Origin: Psychrobacter immobilis
GTDB lineage: Bacteria; Pseudomonadota; Gammaproteobacteria; Pseudomonadales; Moraxellaceae
DNA length: 64,000 nt
Assembly: GCA_904846145.1 (NCBI GenBank)
Contig: CAJGZL010000001.1
Location: forward strand, 3,038,001 to 3,102,000
Reading direction: 5' to 3'
Below the pieces are notes generated by a model that was not told the origin of the DNA, ran no database searches, and was given only the letters and a program-made list of their open reading frames with translations. The stretch's first letter is position 1. Each line of letters starts with the position of its first letter. Below, one piece after another: positions 17,482-27,115 of the stretch. A program made the position numbers and the translations under genes.

Positions 17482-18963
17482 CTAGTGAGCTGACTCTTTT
17501 GGCGCGATTGGCACTTCGTTATTATCCACATCGAATAGCTTACCTTCGGTAAAGTAATCGCCTTCGGTTAATTCGATGATAACTGTAGGGCGTACAGAGC
17601 GCGGCTCAGTACCCGCTGCAAACACCGACTGATTCTCAGAATTACCTACTTTTAGATGGTTAAACAATAAGTTTAGAGCGATTGCCATAATAGCAGTCGA
17701 GCTGATACCTGAATGGAAAATAGTAGCGAACCAGTCTGGAAATTGATCATAAAATGCAGGCGCGGCAATCGGTAACATACCAAAGCCGATCGAAGTCGCT
17801 ACGATGATCAAGTTCATGTTATTGGTATAGCTGACTTGCGCAAGGGTACGAATACCACTAGCAGCCACAGTACCGAATAGTACAATACCTGCGCCGCCAA
17901 GGACTGCTGTCGGAACAGTAGCGATAACACGGCCCATAAGCGGCATCAAACCTAGTACAACTAAGATAACACCAGCAGCAGCAACGACAAAACGACTCTT
18001 AACGTTGGTGACGGCAACCAGACCTACGTTTTGTGCAAAAGCACTTTGAGTGAATGAACCAAAAAATGGTGCGACGATACTAGAGATCATATCGGCACGT
18101 AGACCATCACCTAAGCGTTTTGAGTCAATATCGGTCTCAATAATATCACCTACTGCTAAGATATCCGCTGAGGTTTCAACCAAAATGACTAATACTACAA
18201 TGAACATGGAGATAATAGCGGCCAGCTCAAAAGTTGGCGCCCCAAAGTGCATCGGTGTTGGGAAGGCAAATATTGGTCCTGTCATGACGTTTGAGAAGTC
18301 AACCAAACCGACCGCCCACGCCCCTAAAGTGCCGATAACCATAGCGAGTAGGATGGATAAGCGACTAATAGCCGCGTTGCCAAGCTTACTCATAAGCAGC
18401 ACTAAAGCTAAAGTGAATGCTGCCAGTCCAATATTAGTCATACTACCAAAATCAGGCGCTTTACTATTACCACCCATCGCCCAACGTGCGGCAACTGGCA
18501 TCAAGGTCAGGCCAATAGTAGTAATAACCGCACCTGTGACCAATGGCGGGAAGAACTTAATAATTTTGGAAAACACAGGCGTAATGATAAGCCCCAGTAT
18601 GGAGGCGGCAATGACCGCACCAAACACGGATGGTAACCCTCCTCCTGCGGTGACAATAGCAACAATAGTGGCGACACTAGCGAAAGACACGCCTTGGACT
18701 AATGGCAGCTGACAGCCAAAATATGGCACACCAAGGGTCTGCAGAAGCGTTGCCAAACCACCGATAAATAGTGAGGCGGCAATGAGCAACCCAATCTCGG
18801 CGGGTCCTAAACCTGCCGCTTGTCCGACGATAAGAGGCACAGCGATGATGCCACCGTACATCGTCAGTACGTGTTGAAAGCCATAAGCGACGTTGGCAAC
18901 CATACCTAGATTTTCATCTTCTGGGCGCTCAAACGTGGGTTGAGAAGTAGGTTTCATATCCAT
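17482..18963 (-). CDS. Nucleobase:cation symporter-2 (xanthine/uric acid/uracil permease family)
   Basis: A 493-residue membrane protein with about 14 hydrophobic segments, typical of NCS2 permeases that import purines or uracil with a cation. The N-terminal AYGFQHVLTMYGGIIAVPL, the LPLVQGVSFA segment and the family signature QNVGLVAVTNVKSR are clear. The sequence style is nearer the xanthine/urate branch than UraA, but the substrate is not certain. AGGGAG lies 11 bases before the chosen ATG; an ATG two codons on is an alternative. A RutR-like box lies about 500 bp upstream in the divergent region. Confidence 0.88.
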   Translation of the reverse strand: MDMKPTSQPTFERPEDENLGMVANVAYGFQHVLTMYGGIIAVPLIVGQAAGLGPAEIGLLIAASLFIGGLATLLQTLGVPYFGCQLPLVQGVSFASVATIVAIVTAGGGLPSVFGAVIAASILGLIITPVFSKIIKFFPPLVTGAVITTIGLTLMPVAARWAMGGNSKAPDFGSMTNIGLAAFTLALVLLMSKLGNAAISRLSILLAMVIGTLGAWAVGLVDFSNVMTGPIFAFPTPMHFGAPTFELAAIISMFIVVLVILVETSADILAVGDIIETDIDSKRLGDGLRADMISSIVAPFFGSFTQSAFAQNVGLVAVTNVKSRFVVAAAGVILVVLGLMPLMGRVIATVPTAVLGGAGIVLFGTVAASGIRTLAQVSYTNNMNLIIVATSIGFGMLPIAAPAFYDQFPDWFATIFHSGISSTAIMAIALNLLFNHLKVGNSENQSVFAAGTEPRSVRPTVIIELTEGDYFTEGKLFDVDNNEVPIAPKESAH

Positions 18964-19608
18964 AAGTTAACATGCTCCCTGCGTGTTTGGTGTTTAGTAT
19001 GTCCTAACTGACACACTATATAAGAGGATAAAAAGTAAGAGAATAAAAAGCGTAAATAATAATAATTGATCCGTATTACAGTGCTAGATAAGTCTTTATA
19101 ATGAGCAATAGTCAATAACACTCGCCAAAGCACAATGAATTTCATACTCTAAAACGGCTCATTAGCCACTATTAAAGTAAAAAAAGAGCAGTAGCTGCTT
19201 CAATTCAGTATGAGGATTAGCTTGTGTTTTGAGGTAGAGAGTCTTAGAGGTTCTTTAGATGTCTATATTTTAAGTAACTATAAAATCGTTATTAGGTAAA
19301 TACTTTGAGCAATAATATTATAAAGAATAGTAAGTGTTTGTTTTAAATGATTATTTCTACATTCTTACTGTGATACTGACTTAGTTTTTACTAAAATTTG
19401 ACTGCATATATCTTAGTGCGGTTTTAGCATAACGTTTATTTCAGCTAATCGCTAGTACTTTTTGACCATTTGGTCAGGTTTTATAATTATAATTAATAAT
19501 TACCTACTGATGTTTGTTCAATCTGTTAAATTCTAATTATTTATTATAAGTTAAAATGTATTATTATCTATTACCCCCTAAAAACGACTATTTGGATATC
19601 CTTGCCCT
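18964..19608. other. Long divergent intergenic region
   Basis: About 645 bp of AT-rich DNA between the permease and DUF2868 genes. It contains a RutR-like palindrome (19462-19477) and no purine-riboswitch-like structure that I can recognise. A 63-codon minus-strand frame here overlaps the permease start and has no coding character. Confidence 0.5.
19462..19477. promoter_or_regulatory. RutR-like operator (TTGACCA-N2-TGGTCA)
   Basis: The sequence TTGACCATTTGGTCAG matches 15 of 16 positions of the E. coli RutR consensus TTGACCAnnTGGTCAA, counting the two free central bases. RutR controls pyrimidine and purine turnover genes in response to uracil. The site lies between a nucleobase permease and a DUF2868 gene, so regulation of the permease is plausible, although the site is about 500 bp from its start codon. 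Confidence 0.45.
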
Positions 19609-20967
19609 ATGTTGTCACCTCAAGACCAGCTGACTGAATTGGTACGTACCCTCGAGAGCGAGCAGCATGTTTTTGCTACAGACCCTCTATTAGTCACTGA
19701 AAAACTGCACTTAGAAGCAGGCACATCACTGCAAAAATTACATCGGCGTGCCGCTCGTATAGATAATAATGGCGCGTTGGCTAAAGTACTAGGCAAGATA
19801 GAGGCTAGACTAAAAGGCATTATGGGTATCATGAGCGTGATTTGGTGCGTGTCTGGATTTGTGGGTTTGTTTACTTTACTGCAAGCTAACGTGGTGAATT
19901 TCTTTTATGTATTGGTGTGTCTGCTAGGCTTTCACACTATTATGCTAGTTGGCTGGCTGGTACTCACTTTGATCAATCAGTCTAAACACTCTACTAATTG
20001 GTTTGCCAGTTTTGTCAGTCCCAGTTATTTAATTCGCGGTAAAGACGATGTGACTCAAGCGGCAGTTAAGCTTTATGAGCAGCAATTACAACATAGCGGT
20101 ATGCGCTGGTATTTGGGTCGATTTAGCCACCAGCTGTGGCTGGCGACGTTAACAGGGATGTTATTAGCCATTATCTTTTTATTAATAGTGCGACAGTATA
20201 GTTTTAGTTGGGAGTCCACCTTACTCTCAGATCAGGCGCTAATTACTTTGACGCATGTGCTCGGCTGGTTGCCAAGTATGGTCGGCTTCGACGTTCCTAA
20301 TGATGCCGCTATTATCCAAAGCCGCCTAGTCACTGATGCTTTGCCCTTATCTATTGCTAGACAATGGGCAGGCTTGCTGATCGGTAGTCTACTGGTGTAT
20401 GGCATCGTCCCAAGAGCGCTAGCGTGGATATTTTGTGCGCTTATGTTCAACCGCAAAAAAATGCGTTTGGATATCAAGCTGCCCTATTATCAAAAGATTA
20501 TTAACTTTTGGCAGCGTCAAGTGATAGATGCTGATGATTTTTTCGAAGTTGACGCGCCTATTGCACCCAAAGCGATCGTGAGCTCTGCCAACAAGCTAGT
20601 TGCATTACTGGAGTATCCTACTGACATTACTAACTGGTGGCAGGCAGGTCTGATGAATAATAGTGAGTCTGTAGAGGACTTCGGTATTATTGATGATCGC
20701 GACGATATGGCACGATTGACGACTTACTTAGCGGCGCATCCTGTACAGGTATTGTTGGGTATTCATCAAAAGGCGTTACCTGATCGCGGCACATTACGTA
20801 AGATTGATCAGATTGCCGCTCAAGCGCAGGCAGGTCTGATTATTCAGTTATTAGAGGATAAAGATCATATCGCTACTGATTTATCCAATAGCAAATCAGT
20901 ACGCTATCAGCAGTGGCAAACGGCTTTAGCTGAACGTCAGATAGGTTTGGTCGATACTGCTCGTTGA
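19609..20967 (+). CDS. DUF2868 membrane protein
   Basis: A 452-residue protein with a hydrophilic N-terminal part (1-75), two hydrophobic pairs at about 78-125 and 185-205, a further membrane segment at about 255-285, and a soluble C-terminal part. Overall it resembles the DUF2868 family, which is commonly found just before a DUF3482 GTPase, as here (99 bp to the next gene). This suggests the two form a membrane-associated GTPase system of unknown role. The only odd feature is a short tandem repeat in the gap between them. Confidence 0.75.
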   Translation: MLSPQDQLTELVRTLESEQHVFATDPLLVTEKLHLEAGTSLQKLHRRAARIDNNGALAKVLGKIEARLKGIMGIMSVIWCVSGFVGLFTLLQANVVNFFYVLVCLLGFHTIMLVGWLVLTLINQSKHSTNWFASFVSPSYLIRGKDDVTQAAVKLYEQQLQHSGMRWYLGRFSHQLWLATLTGMLLAIIFLLIVRQYSFSWESTLLSDQALITLTHVLGWLPSMVGFDVPNDAAIIQSRLVTDALPLSIARQWAGLLIGSLLVYGIVPRALAWIFCALMFNRKKMRLDIKLPYYQKIINFWQRQVIDADDFFEVDAPIAPKAIVSSANKLVALLEYPTDITNWWQAGLMNNSESVEDFGIIDDRDDMARLTTYLAAHPVQVLLGIHQKALPDRGTLRKIDQIAAQAQAGLIIQLLEDKDHIATDLSNSKSVRYQQWQTALAERQIGLVDTAR

Positions 20968-20975
20968 GCTATATC

Positions 20976-21011
20976 ACAGTACTTAATAACAGTACTTAAT
21001 AACAGTACTTA
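20976..21011. repeat. 13-bp tandem repeat, about 2.8 copies
   Basis: The unit ACAGTACTTAATA occurs twice exactly (20976-20988, 20989-21001), followed by a third, partial copy. It lies in the gap between the DUF2868 and DUF3482 genes. The unit contains the palindrome AGTACT. It may be a slippage product or a multi-copy binding site. Confidence 0.7.
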
Positions 21012-21066
21012 TTTATAATTTACTTACGATAAACTAGGGCGTGTTCATTCACTATAAGAAACCATT

Positions 21067-22755
21067 ATGACTAACGATAATAATAAGCCTGCGACCACTC
21101 AACATAAGGGGCTATTTGCTGATAAAGCCTTAAAAGATGACCCTGCGGACTCAAAGAGCGCAAGTTTGATAGAGAAAAATTTTGAGCATGCTGATATTGA
21201 CGTGCCTAATTATTCTACTGATCTAACCAAAGATTCTTCAGTTAGTTTACAAAATAGCACTCACAATAAAGCTGTAAATAAAAAGACCATCGCTAGTGGC
21301 GAGCCATTAAAGCTAGCGGTGGTCGGTCATACCAACACAGGCAAGACCTCAGTATTACGCACCTTACTGCGTGATGTGTATTTTGGCGAAGTCAAAAACG
21401 AAGCAGCGACGACTCGTCATGTGGAACGAGCGCAATTAACGGATAGTCAAACTGGAGAGGCGCTGGTTACTCTCTATGATACGCCAGGACTTGAGGACGC
21501 CTCGGGGCTGATGGATTGGCTTGAAGATAATACTGCCAGTCGCCGTGATGGTATTGAGCGCTTGCAGCAGTTTTTGGCAGCAGATATTGCAACGGGTGCT
21601 ACTAGTGGACTGCAAGGTATAGACGATTATAGCCAAGAAGCCAAGGTGATCCGTCAGCTATTGGCAAGTGATATGGCGATATACGTGGTTGATGCTCGTG
21701 AGCCTGTACTAGGTAAATATAAAGATGAGCTGGCTATTTTGTCATGGGCGGCGATACCTGTGATGCCTGTCTTTAACTTCACCGACTCTCAGGATGCCAA
21801 TATCGATGACTGGCAGACGATGCTGGCAAGACGCAATCTACATATCTCTACCCGCTTTGACTCAGTTGCCTTTGAGTTTGAAGATGAGATGCACTTGTGG
21901 CAAAATCTTGCGACCATGCTGACCCATTCTGAGATGCTTGAGCAGCTGATGCAGAGTCGGACTACGGACTGGATGCAGCTGTATGATGAGGCGCATATTA
22001 TTATCGCTGATTTTTTATTGAACGTCGCCGCCATGAAACGTGAGATTAATGAAGACGACGATCCAATGCCAACGCTCACCCAAATGCAAGAAGCAGTTCG
22101 TCAAAGCGAGCGCGCTATGCAGCATCAATTATTAAATTCCTATAAGTTTTACGATAATGCGGTCGCAGCGACCCCACTTGAATTGCAAGCCTATCAGCAA
22201 GATCCTTTCGATCCTGAACTGCTTAAAAGCTATGGTATTCGTACCACCTCTGGCGCGGCCGCTGGTGCATTATTAGGGTTAGGGATTGATGCGGCAGCTT
22301 TGGGTACCACGCTAGGACTTGGTGCTGCTTTGGGTGCTATCGGTGGCGGATTATTATCCAATACTAGTAGTATTGCTGACAAAATCAGCGGCGTAAAGCG
22401 TCTATATATAGATCCGCCTACTCTGACCTTGCTCGCAACACGAGCGCTTGATCTATTGACGGCCTTACGCCATCGGGGTCATGCCGCAACGGATGCCACC
22501 CAACTGCTTTATAATAATTCTAATAGCGGAGCCGATAACGTTGCTCGCGATAATTTTACTGATGAAGAGCTGGCAGATGCTAATGACGAAAACAACTTAA
22601 TGACACCATGGCAAACGCACAAATTACCTAGCGAGCTCAAAAAAGCCCGTAGCAAGTCGCAATGGTCATCATTAAATAGTGGTAAAGCTGAGCTGGCGCA
22701 AAGTTTACGTACGGATGCGACTTGGTCGCTGGCAAGTAAACTGCAACGTGACTAG
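21067..22755 (+). CDS. GTPase with DUF3482 domain
   Basis: A 562-residue P-loop GTPase. After a hydrophilic N-terminal extension (1-80), the G domain has G1 GHTNTGKTS (87-95), a G2 region with ATTRHVERA, and G3 as DTPGLED. The NKxD (G4) motif is not obvious; FNFTDSQD may replace it. The second half is the DUF3482 region, with a Gly/Ala-rich hairpin (GAAAGALLGLGIDAA...GAALGAIGGGLL) that could insert in the membrane. It pairs with the upstream DUF2868 membrane protein. Function is unknown; a role in membrane remodelling is only a guess. Confidence 0.8.
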   Translation: MTNDNNKPATTQHKGLFADKALKDDPADSKSASLIEKNFEHADIDVPNYSTDLTKDSSVSLQNSTHNKAVNKKTIASGEPLKLAVVGHTNTGKTSVLRTLLRDVYFGEVKNEAATTRHVERAQLTDSQTGEALVTLYDTPGLEDASGLMDWLEDNTASRRDGIERLQQFLAADIATGATSGLQGIDDYSQEAKVIRQLLASDMAIYVVDAREPVLGKYKDELAILSWAAIPVMPVFNFTDSQDANIDDWQTMLARRNLHISTRFDSVAFEFEDEMHLWQNLATMLTHSEMLEQLMQSRTTDWMQLYDEAHIIIADFLLNVAAMKREINEDDDPMPTLTQMQEAVRQSERAMQHQLLNSYKFYDNAVAATPLELQAYQQDPFDPELLKSYGIRTTSGAAAGALLGLGIDAAALGTTLGLGAALGAIGGGLLSNTSSIADKISGVKRLYIDPPTLTLLATRALDLLTALRHRGHAATDATQLLYNNSNSGADNVARDNFTDEELADANDENNLMTPWQTHKLPSELKKARSKSQWSSLNSGKAELAQSLRTDATWSLASKLQRD

Positions 22756-22808
22756 TTTTAGTAGGGTCTGTTGGATCATTCGACAGTGATCTGTATTCAA
22801 GTTTGGCG

Positions 22809-23819
22809 TTATTTTAATAACTCACTCAATGCCTCAGTTCCACGTATATCAGTTTGCTGTAAGTAGATGGGATATAGCGGATATTTTTTAAAAGCTTTCT
22901 CGATATCGGACATTATTTGCTGTTGTCTATTAGCACGATTTTGCCAAAACTCATCCGTTTGGGCTGGTTTTATTAATTGATTGACTACGATAGCGGCTGG
23001 CGTGAGTTTTGCGACTTCCAATTGCTCAGCGGCACGTTTGGTCTCTGCCAAGGGTAATACATCAGCGGTCATTACCAATACGATAGCGGTTTGGGTGCGA
23101 TCATGTAATAGTATTCCCGCTTGACGGAATAATGCCTTGCGCCGCTCTAGTACTGCTACCGCTTGCTCCCAGCGATCAGGCTTACGTTTCTCAAAAGGGT
23201 TAGCGACATCTTTGGTTTTTTTATTAGCCTTATCTGTACTTTCTAAATGCGTTGCTACTGAGCGCAATTTCGCTTGACGACGCTGCTGAGTCAGTAATCC
23301 ATCTGTCCAAGCACCCATCATCTCTGGCAATACTAACAATCGTAGCGTATGTCCTGTCGGTGCAGTATCAAATACAATATGCTCATAACCATCAGCAGTA
23401 GCGGTAACTAAATGCTGACACATGGACTCTAGCATTGCCGCCTCCGCGGCTCCCGGCGCTGATTTGGACAGGCGCAAATGCTCACGAATCTTTGGCATCA
23501 TGTCAGGATTGGCATAGGCCATAATCGTGCGCTCAACTTGAGCGAAATGCGCATCTACGATCACATCGGGATTCAGCTCGATAGCATCAAGATAAGGGGT
23601 AATTCTAGTTTTCTCATTATTTAGCTTTACGTCTAACACATCGCCTAAGCTATGCGCAGGATCGGTCGATATAATAAGGGTTTTTTTATTATTACTAGCG
23701 AATTGGCTGGCAAGCGCTGCGGCAGTAGTGGTTTTACCTACTCCGCCTTTACCACCAACGAATATAATAGGCTGCGCTGATAAATGAGTAATCAAAGTAT
23801 CCAAAGACTGTAAAGCCAT
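22809..23819 (-). CDS. ArsA/Get3-type ATPase
   Basis: A 336-residue P-loop ATPase of the ArsA/Get3 (TRC40) group. The deviant Walker A GGKGGVGKTT (22-31), the switch I-type STDPAHSLGD and the DTAPTGHTLR motif are all clear and intact. It has one ATPase domain, unlike the tandem ArsA of arsenical pumps. No arsB, arsC or arsR is nearby, so arsenic export is unlikely. It follows a small Cys-rich protein gene by 57 bp on the same strand, and the two probably work together. Confidence 0.88.
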   Translation of the reverse strand: MALQSLDTLITHLSAQPIIFVGGKGGVGKTTTAAALASQFASNNKKTLIISTDPAHSLGDVLDVKLNNEKTRITPYLDAIELNPDVIVDAHFAQVERTIMAYANPDMMPKIREHLRLSKSAPGAAEAAMLESMCQHLVTATADGYEHIVFDTAPTGHTLRLLVLPEMMGAWTDGLLTQQRRQAKLRSVATHLESTDKANKKTKDVANPFEKRKPDRWEQAVAVLERRKALFRQAGILLHDRTQTAIVLVMTADVLPLAETKRAAEQLEVAKLTPAAIVVNQLIKPAQTDEFWQNRANRQQQIMSDIEKAFKKYPLYPIYLQQTDIRGTEALSELLK

Positions 23820-23876
23820 ATTCTTATCTCAATTTTTATTCGGGGTTAATTATTATAATTATCTTTATTTGTTAAA

Positions 23877-24194
23877 CTAGCAGCACCCAACATGATCAAA
23901 TGGACATCTGTCCATGCCCATACGGGTATGCCATTCATGAAAATTTTCCAAAAACAAAGGCTGCAACTCTAAAGTATAGAAGCTGGCAGGATTATCAATT
24001 CCTAGGCTCTCGGCGAACATCATTAGCATAAAAAAATCTTCTTCATCACGAGCAGCACGCGCCATCGTTTGTCGATATGGCGCATGATAAAACTCATTTA
24101 ATCCTTCGCTAAAGCGTTGCCACCAAGTAGTGTTGGTTTTGCTTGCAGCTGTATTTATAGATTTTTCTATAAAATTATCTTCGTTATTTTTCAT
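23877..24194 (-). CDS. Small protein with terminal Cys-Cys, cory-CC-star-like
   Basis: A 105-residue soluble protein ending CPFDHVGCC directly before the stop codon. An aromatic, charged segment (WWQRFSEGLNEFYHAPYRQ) and DEEDFFMLMMFAESLGIDNPASFYTLEL precede it. I associate this architecture with the family annotated as cory-CC-star proteins, found next to ArsA-type ATPases. The terminal Cys and His residues could bind a metal or another soft ligand that the ATPase handles. This function is inference. It is the first gene of a two-gene unit with the ATPase. Confidence 0.65.
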   Translation of the reverse strand: MKNNEDNFIEKSINTAASKTNTTWWQRFSEGLNEFYHAPYRQTMARAARDEEDFFMLMMFAESLGIDNPASFYTLELQPLFLENFHEWHTRMGMDRCPFDHVGCC

Positions 24195-24332
24195 AAGCTT
24201 TGTTAACCTACCTATTTTTCTTAGCTTATACTATGTTAATAAGCTTATTGTATAGCGTAACACTATATCAACTCTATGATTTTAAATAATGAGCACAAAT
24301 CAAAATATTGGATCTTTATAAATTTGCAGCAT

Positions 24333-24359
24333 AAAAAAACGCCAGCAATTGCCAACGTT
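24333..24359 (-). terminator. Intrinsic terminator after cstA-like gene
   Basis: On the minus strand AACGTTGGC pairs with GCTGGCGTT (three G-T pairs) around the loop AATT and is followed by a T-run. Confidence 0.65.
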
Positions 24360-24386
24360 TTGTTTTTATTGATAACTATTTATATA

Positions 24387-26066
24387 TTAAGTCTTATGTT
24401 TACCTTTATGCTCGCTCCATTCTCGGCGCAGTACTGAAAAGCTTTCTAAAGTAACTAACACTGAGGCGATCAGAATGACTAAATCCATAATGATTAATAG
24501 CCAGTTACCATCATCATAGAAAGTTTTGAGTTGAATCAGCAAGGCAAATAATGTCATAACTAGTAAGAAACATAATGGCGCTAAAGTGTACCAAACGGTC
24601 TTACCCTTACGTAATAAGATAACCGTCACAATCATTAATGTCAGAGCAGCCATTAACTGATTCGTCGTACCGAACAACGGCCAGATAATCATTCCACCCG
24701 CTCCATCGATACCGCCTGCGCCAAAAGCTAGTAGCAGACAAGTTCCTACTGCTAGTAAAGTAGCGATCCAGCCTTTAGTCAATGCTGGCAAGTTATAAAA
24801 TTCACCGAACTCTTGGAAGATATAACGCTGCAAACGTACGCCTGTATCCATAGTAGTACCTGCAAATAATGCAGCCATTACTGTGAGCATAGTTTGTGAT
24901 AGTACCATATCGATCCCGACACCATTACTCAGAATAGTAGCACCACCATCGATAAAGGCACCGATAGAGCCGTCACCAAAGTTTTGATACACCGCTTGCC
25001 AATCACCAAGCGTTGCAAAGCCTGCTGTCGCCGCTAAGATAGCGCCAAGGGCTAACATGCCCTCGCCTAAAGCACCAAAATAGCCCACGAATCGCGCGTC
25101 TTCTTCTTTATCGATTTGCTTAGAGGTTGTCCCTGTTGCGACTAAACCATGGAATCCTGATATAGCACCACAGGCAATCGTCACAAACAATAGCGGCACG
25201 ATAGAGGGAGCACTCATCGGTAAATCAGTATTGATCGCTGGCGCGACAATATCAGGCGTTGAAATAAAGATTGCCGCATACAATAAAATCAAACCAACGA
25301 ATAACTGCAAGCCATTAATGTAATCCCGAGGCTGTAATAGCATCCAGACAGGTAGCAAAGAAGCCACTGCCGCATAGGTAAACAGAATAATAATCCAAAC
25401 TGCATTGTCAGGGAGCCCCATAAAGGTTTCAGGTAGAACGAATGGGAACATAGGCCCTAGATAAATCAGCCCGTATAACGCAGTAACCCCAATAATAGAG
25501 ACCCAAATAAGGCTCATATTGTAGCGATAAATACATTGACCGATAATAAAGGCTACAATTAACGCACCCCATACAGGTAATACGGCAGATGGCGTTTTAA
25601 TCATCATATTGGCAATAGCGACACCAAATACAGCATTGACCATGAGCAGCAATAAGAAAATAACCACCATCATCAGGCTGCGTACTCGCGTACCCATAAC
25701 GGTACCAGCGATTGAGCCAATGGACTGCCCGCGATTGCGCATACTAGCCCAAATCGCTGACATATCATGGATACCTGCCATAAATATCGTGCCAAATACT
25801 ACCCAAATTACCGCAGGTAACCAACCCCAAATCACCGCGATTGCAGGACCGATAATAGGAGCGGCTCCTGCTACCGAGGTAAAGTGATGTCCCCATAAAA
25901 CGAACTTATTGGTGGGTACATAATCTACCCCATCTTTCATAGTATGGGCTGGCGTGGGAATACTATTATCTAATCCTAGAATCTTACTCGCTATGAATTT
26001 TGAATAAAAAGCATAACCGCATAGCATTAAAGCGACGCTGACAACGAGTACAATAGCACTATTCAT
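24387..26066 (-). CDS. cstA: CstA-family pyruvate/peptide transporter
   Basis: A 559-residue membrane protein with some 15 hydrophobic segments. The CstA (carbon starvation) motifs GHHFTSVAGAAPIIGPAIAV and DMSAIWASMRNRG, and the later SGFHGLVATGTTSKQ, are clear. Family members such as CstA and BtsT import pyruvate or peptides. The ATG at 26066 has AAGGAG eight bases upstream and opens MNSAIVL. An in-frame ATG at 26117 would add 17 hydrophilic residues and lacks such a site. Members of this size are common. Pyruvate, a product of the methylcitrate cycle, is a possible substrate, but that link is speculative. Confidence 0.88.
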   Translation of the reverse strand: MNSAIVLVVSVALMLCGYAFYSKFIASKILGLDNSIPTPAHTMKDGVDYVPTNKFVLWGHHFTSVAGAAPIIGPAIAVIWGWLPAVIWVVFGTIFMAGIHDMSAIWASMRNRGQSIGSIAGTVMGTRVRSLMMVVIFLLLLMVNAVFGVAIANMMIKTPSAVLPVWGALIVAFIIGQCIYRYNMSLIWVSIIGVTALYGLIYLGPMFPFVLPETFMGLPDNAVWIIILFTYAAVASLLPVWMLLQPRDYINGLQLFVGLILLYAAIFISTPDIVAPAINTDLPMSAPSIVPLLFVTIACGAISGFHGLVATGTTSKQIDKEEDARFVGYFGALGEGMLALGAILAATAGFATLGDWQAVYQNFGDGSIGAFIDGGATILSNGVGIDMVLSQTMLTVMAALFAGTTMDTGVRLQRYIFQEFGEFYNLPALTKGWIATLLAVGTCLLLAFGAGGIDGAGGMIIWPLFGTTNQLMAALTLMIVTVILLRKGKTVWYTLAPLCFLLVMTLFALLIQLKTFYDDGNWLLIIMDLVILIASVLVTLESFSVLRREWSEHKGKHKT

Positions 26067-26321
26067 TTTACTGCTCCTTTTGAACTTAGCGCTGTCCATA
26101 TAGAATAAGACAGTCATTTGTCTACAAGTTTATTATAGTGAACCCAAGAGTCCAAAAAATTAGTATTTCCAAAACGACTACTGTCAACTATTGACTGGCA
26201 CGTCAACATTAAAATAGGATTGTAAATGATTTGACATACAATGTAACGCTAATAAATCAGTATAATAGCTATAATTTTTAATTAAGTTATCACAACTAAA
26301 ATTACTACTATAGGTAGCACA

Positions 26322-26990
26322 ATGGCACATTATTTTGGATTTATACCCTCAGATAAATTAAAACAGTTGGCTGAAGAGACTGAGCAAGTCAAACAGTCTG
26401 ATGAGCAAGTTGATTATTATCCTTATCGCGATGCATTGACCCATCAAACCGCTCATGATCTTATCGATAACTTACTGGAGGGACTGATCGATAACATCCC
26501 TAATCCTGAGCGCCAAGTGGCTATGCGTAAAGTGATCACCACTATTGAAAAAGCGGCTGATACTATGTTGAACATTCTATTAGGTAAAGAGAATAATGAA
26601 GATATTATACCAAGCTTTAACTTTTTAAGAGATCAGGCTACTTTTATAGATAATGAAGGTGCTAGTCGAGTGGGCTTCAAGCTTAGCGATGAAGATACGC
26701 AAACGATCGTTGCAGGTTTTGCAGCGGTTACCCCTGATAATGTTGATGCGGCAAAATTCAGAGAAGCGCTTGAAACGATGAATGAGGCGACCTTGACCCA
26801 TTTTGTCACTCGCTTTGCTGAAACACTCAAACTGGGCATGATAAAGCGCAAATCTGTGCCTGTCGCTAAAGCCGCTATCGATAAAGGTATGAACATGGCG
26901 CTTAATAAACTACTACCAGATCTACCTGATAGCTCGTTAAATCGTTTAGCAAACTATTACCGTCCTTTTATCGTTGTCAAAGCCGACTAA
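26322..26990 (+). CDS. Conserved-looking hypothetical protein (222 aa)
   Basis: A 222-residue soluble, mostly helical, acidic protein without signal peptide or membrane helix. I do not recognise a domain. The sequence has good coding character and the gene ends in a plausible terminator. TTGACA at 26231 and TATAAT at 26261 lie upstream but are 24 bp apart, so they are not a matched pair. It stands alone between the divergent cstA and the co-directional hpt. Confidence 0.7.
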   Translation: MAHYFGFIPSDKLKQLAEETEQVKQSDEQVDYYPYRDALTHQTAHDLIDNLLEGLIDNIPNPERQVAMRKVITTIEKAADTMLNILLGKENNEDIIPSFNFLRDQATFIDNEGASRVGFKLSDEDTQTIVAGFAAVTPDNVDAAKFREALETMNEATLTHFVTRFAETLKLGMIKRKSVPVAKAAIDKGMNMALNKLLPDLPDSSLNRLANYYRPFIVVKAD

Positions 26991-27001
26991 TCTTTCGCAG
27001 C

Positions 27002-27040
27002 GCTGCTATTAAAAGTTATTAGCAGCAGACTATTTTTTTT
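27002..27040 (+). terminator. Probable terminator after the 222-aa gene
   Basis: GCTGCTA (27002-27008) pairs with TAGCAGC (27020-27026). Eight Ts follow after a short gap (AGACTA). Confidence 0.55.
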
Positions 27041-27115
27041 GGATAGCAAGGTTTTATAGGCAAACCTGTTAAACCTTGCTAAAATAAGCAGCACTTTTCA
27101 CCGAAGGCGCATCCT

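Noticed and set aside
18050..18712. 220-codon plus-strand open frame within the nucleobase permease gene
   Set aside because: It is an antisense shadow of a clear NCS2 gene, with no ribosome site and an unnatural composition.
18954..19145. 63-codon minus-strand frame overlapping the permease start
   Set aside because: It overlaps the permease start, has unnatural composition and no family resemblance.
18964..19608. Purine riboswitch upstream of the permease
   Set aside because: I could not find the conserved three-way junction and loop sequences, so no riboswitch is claimed.
26231..26266. TTGACA and TATAAT upstream of the 222-aa gene as one promoter
   Set aside because: The spacing is 24 bp, too long for a sigma70 pair.
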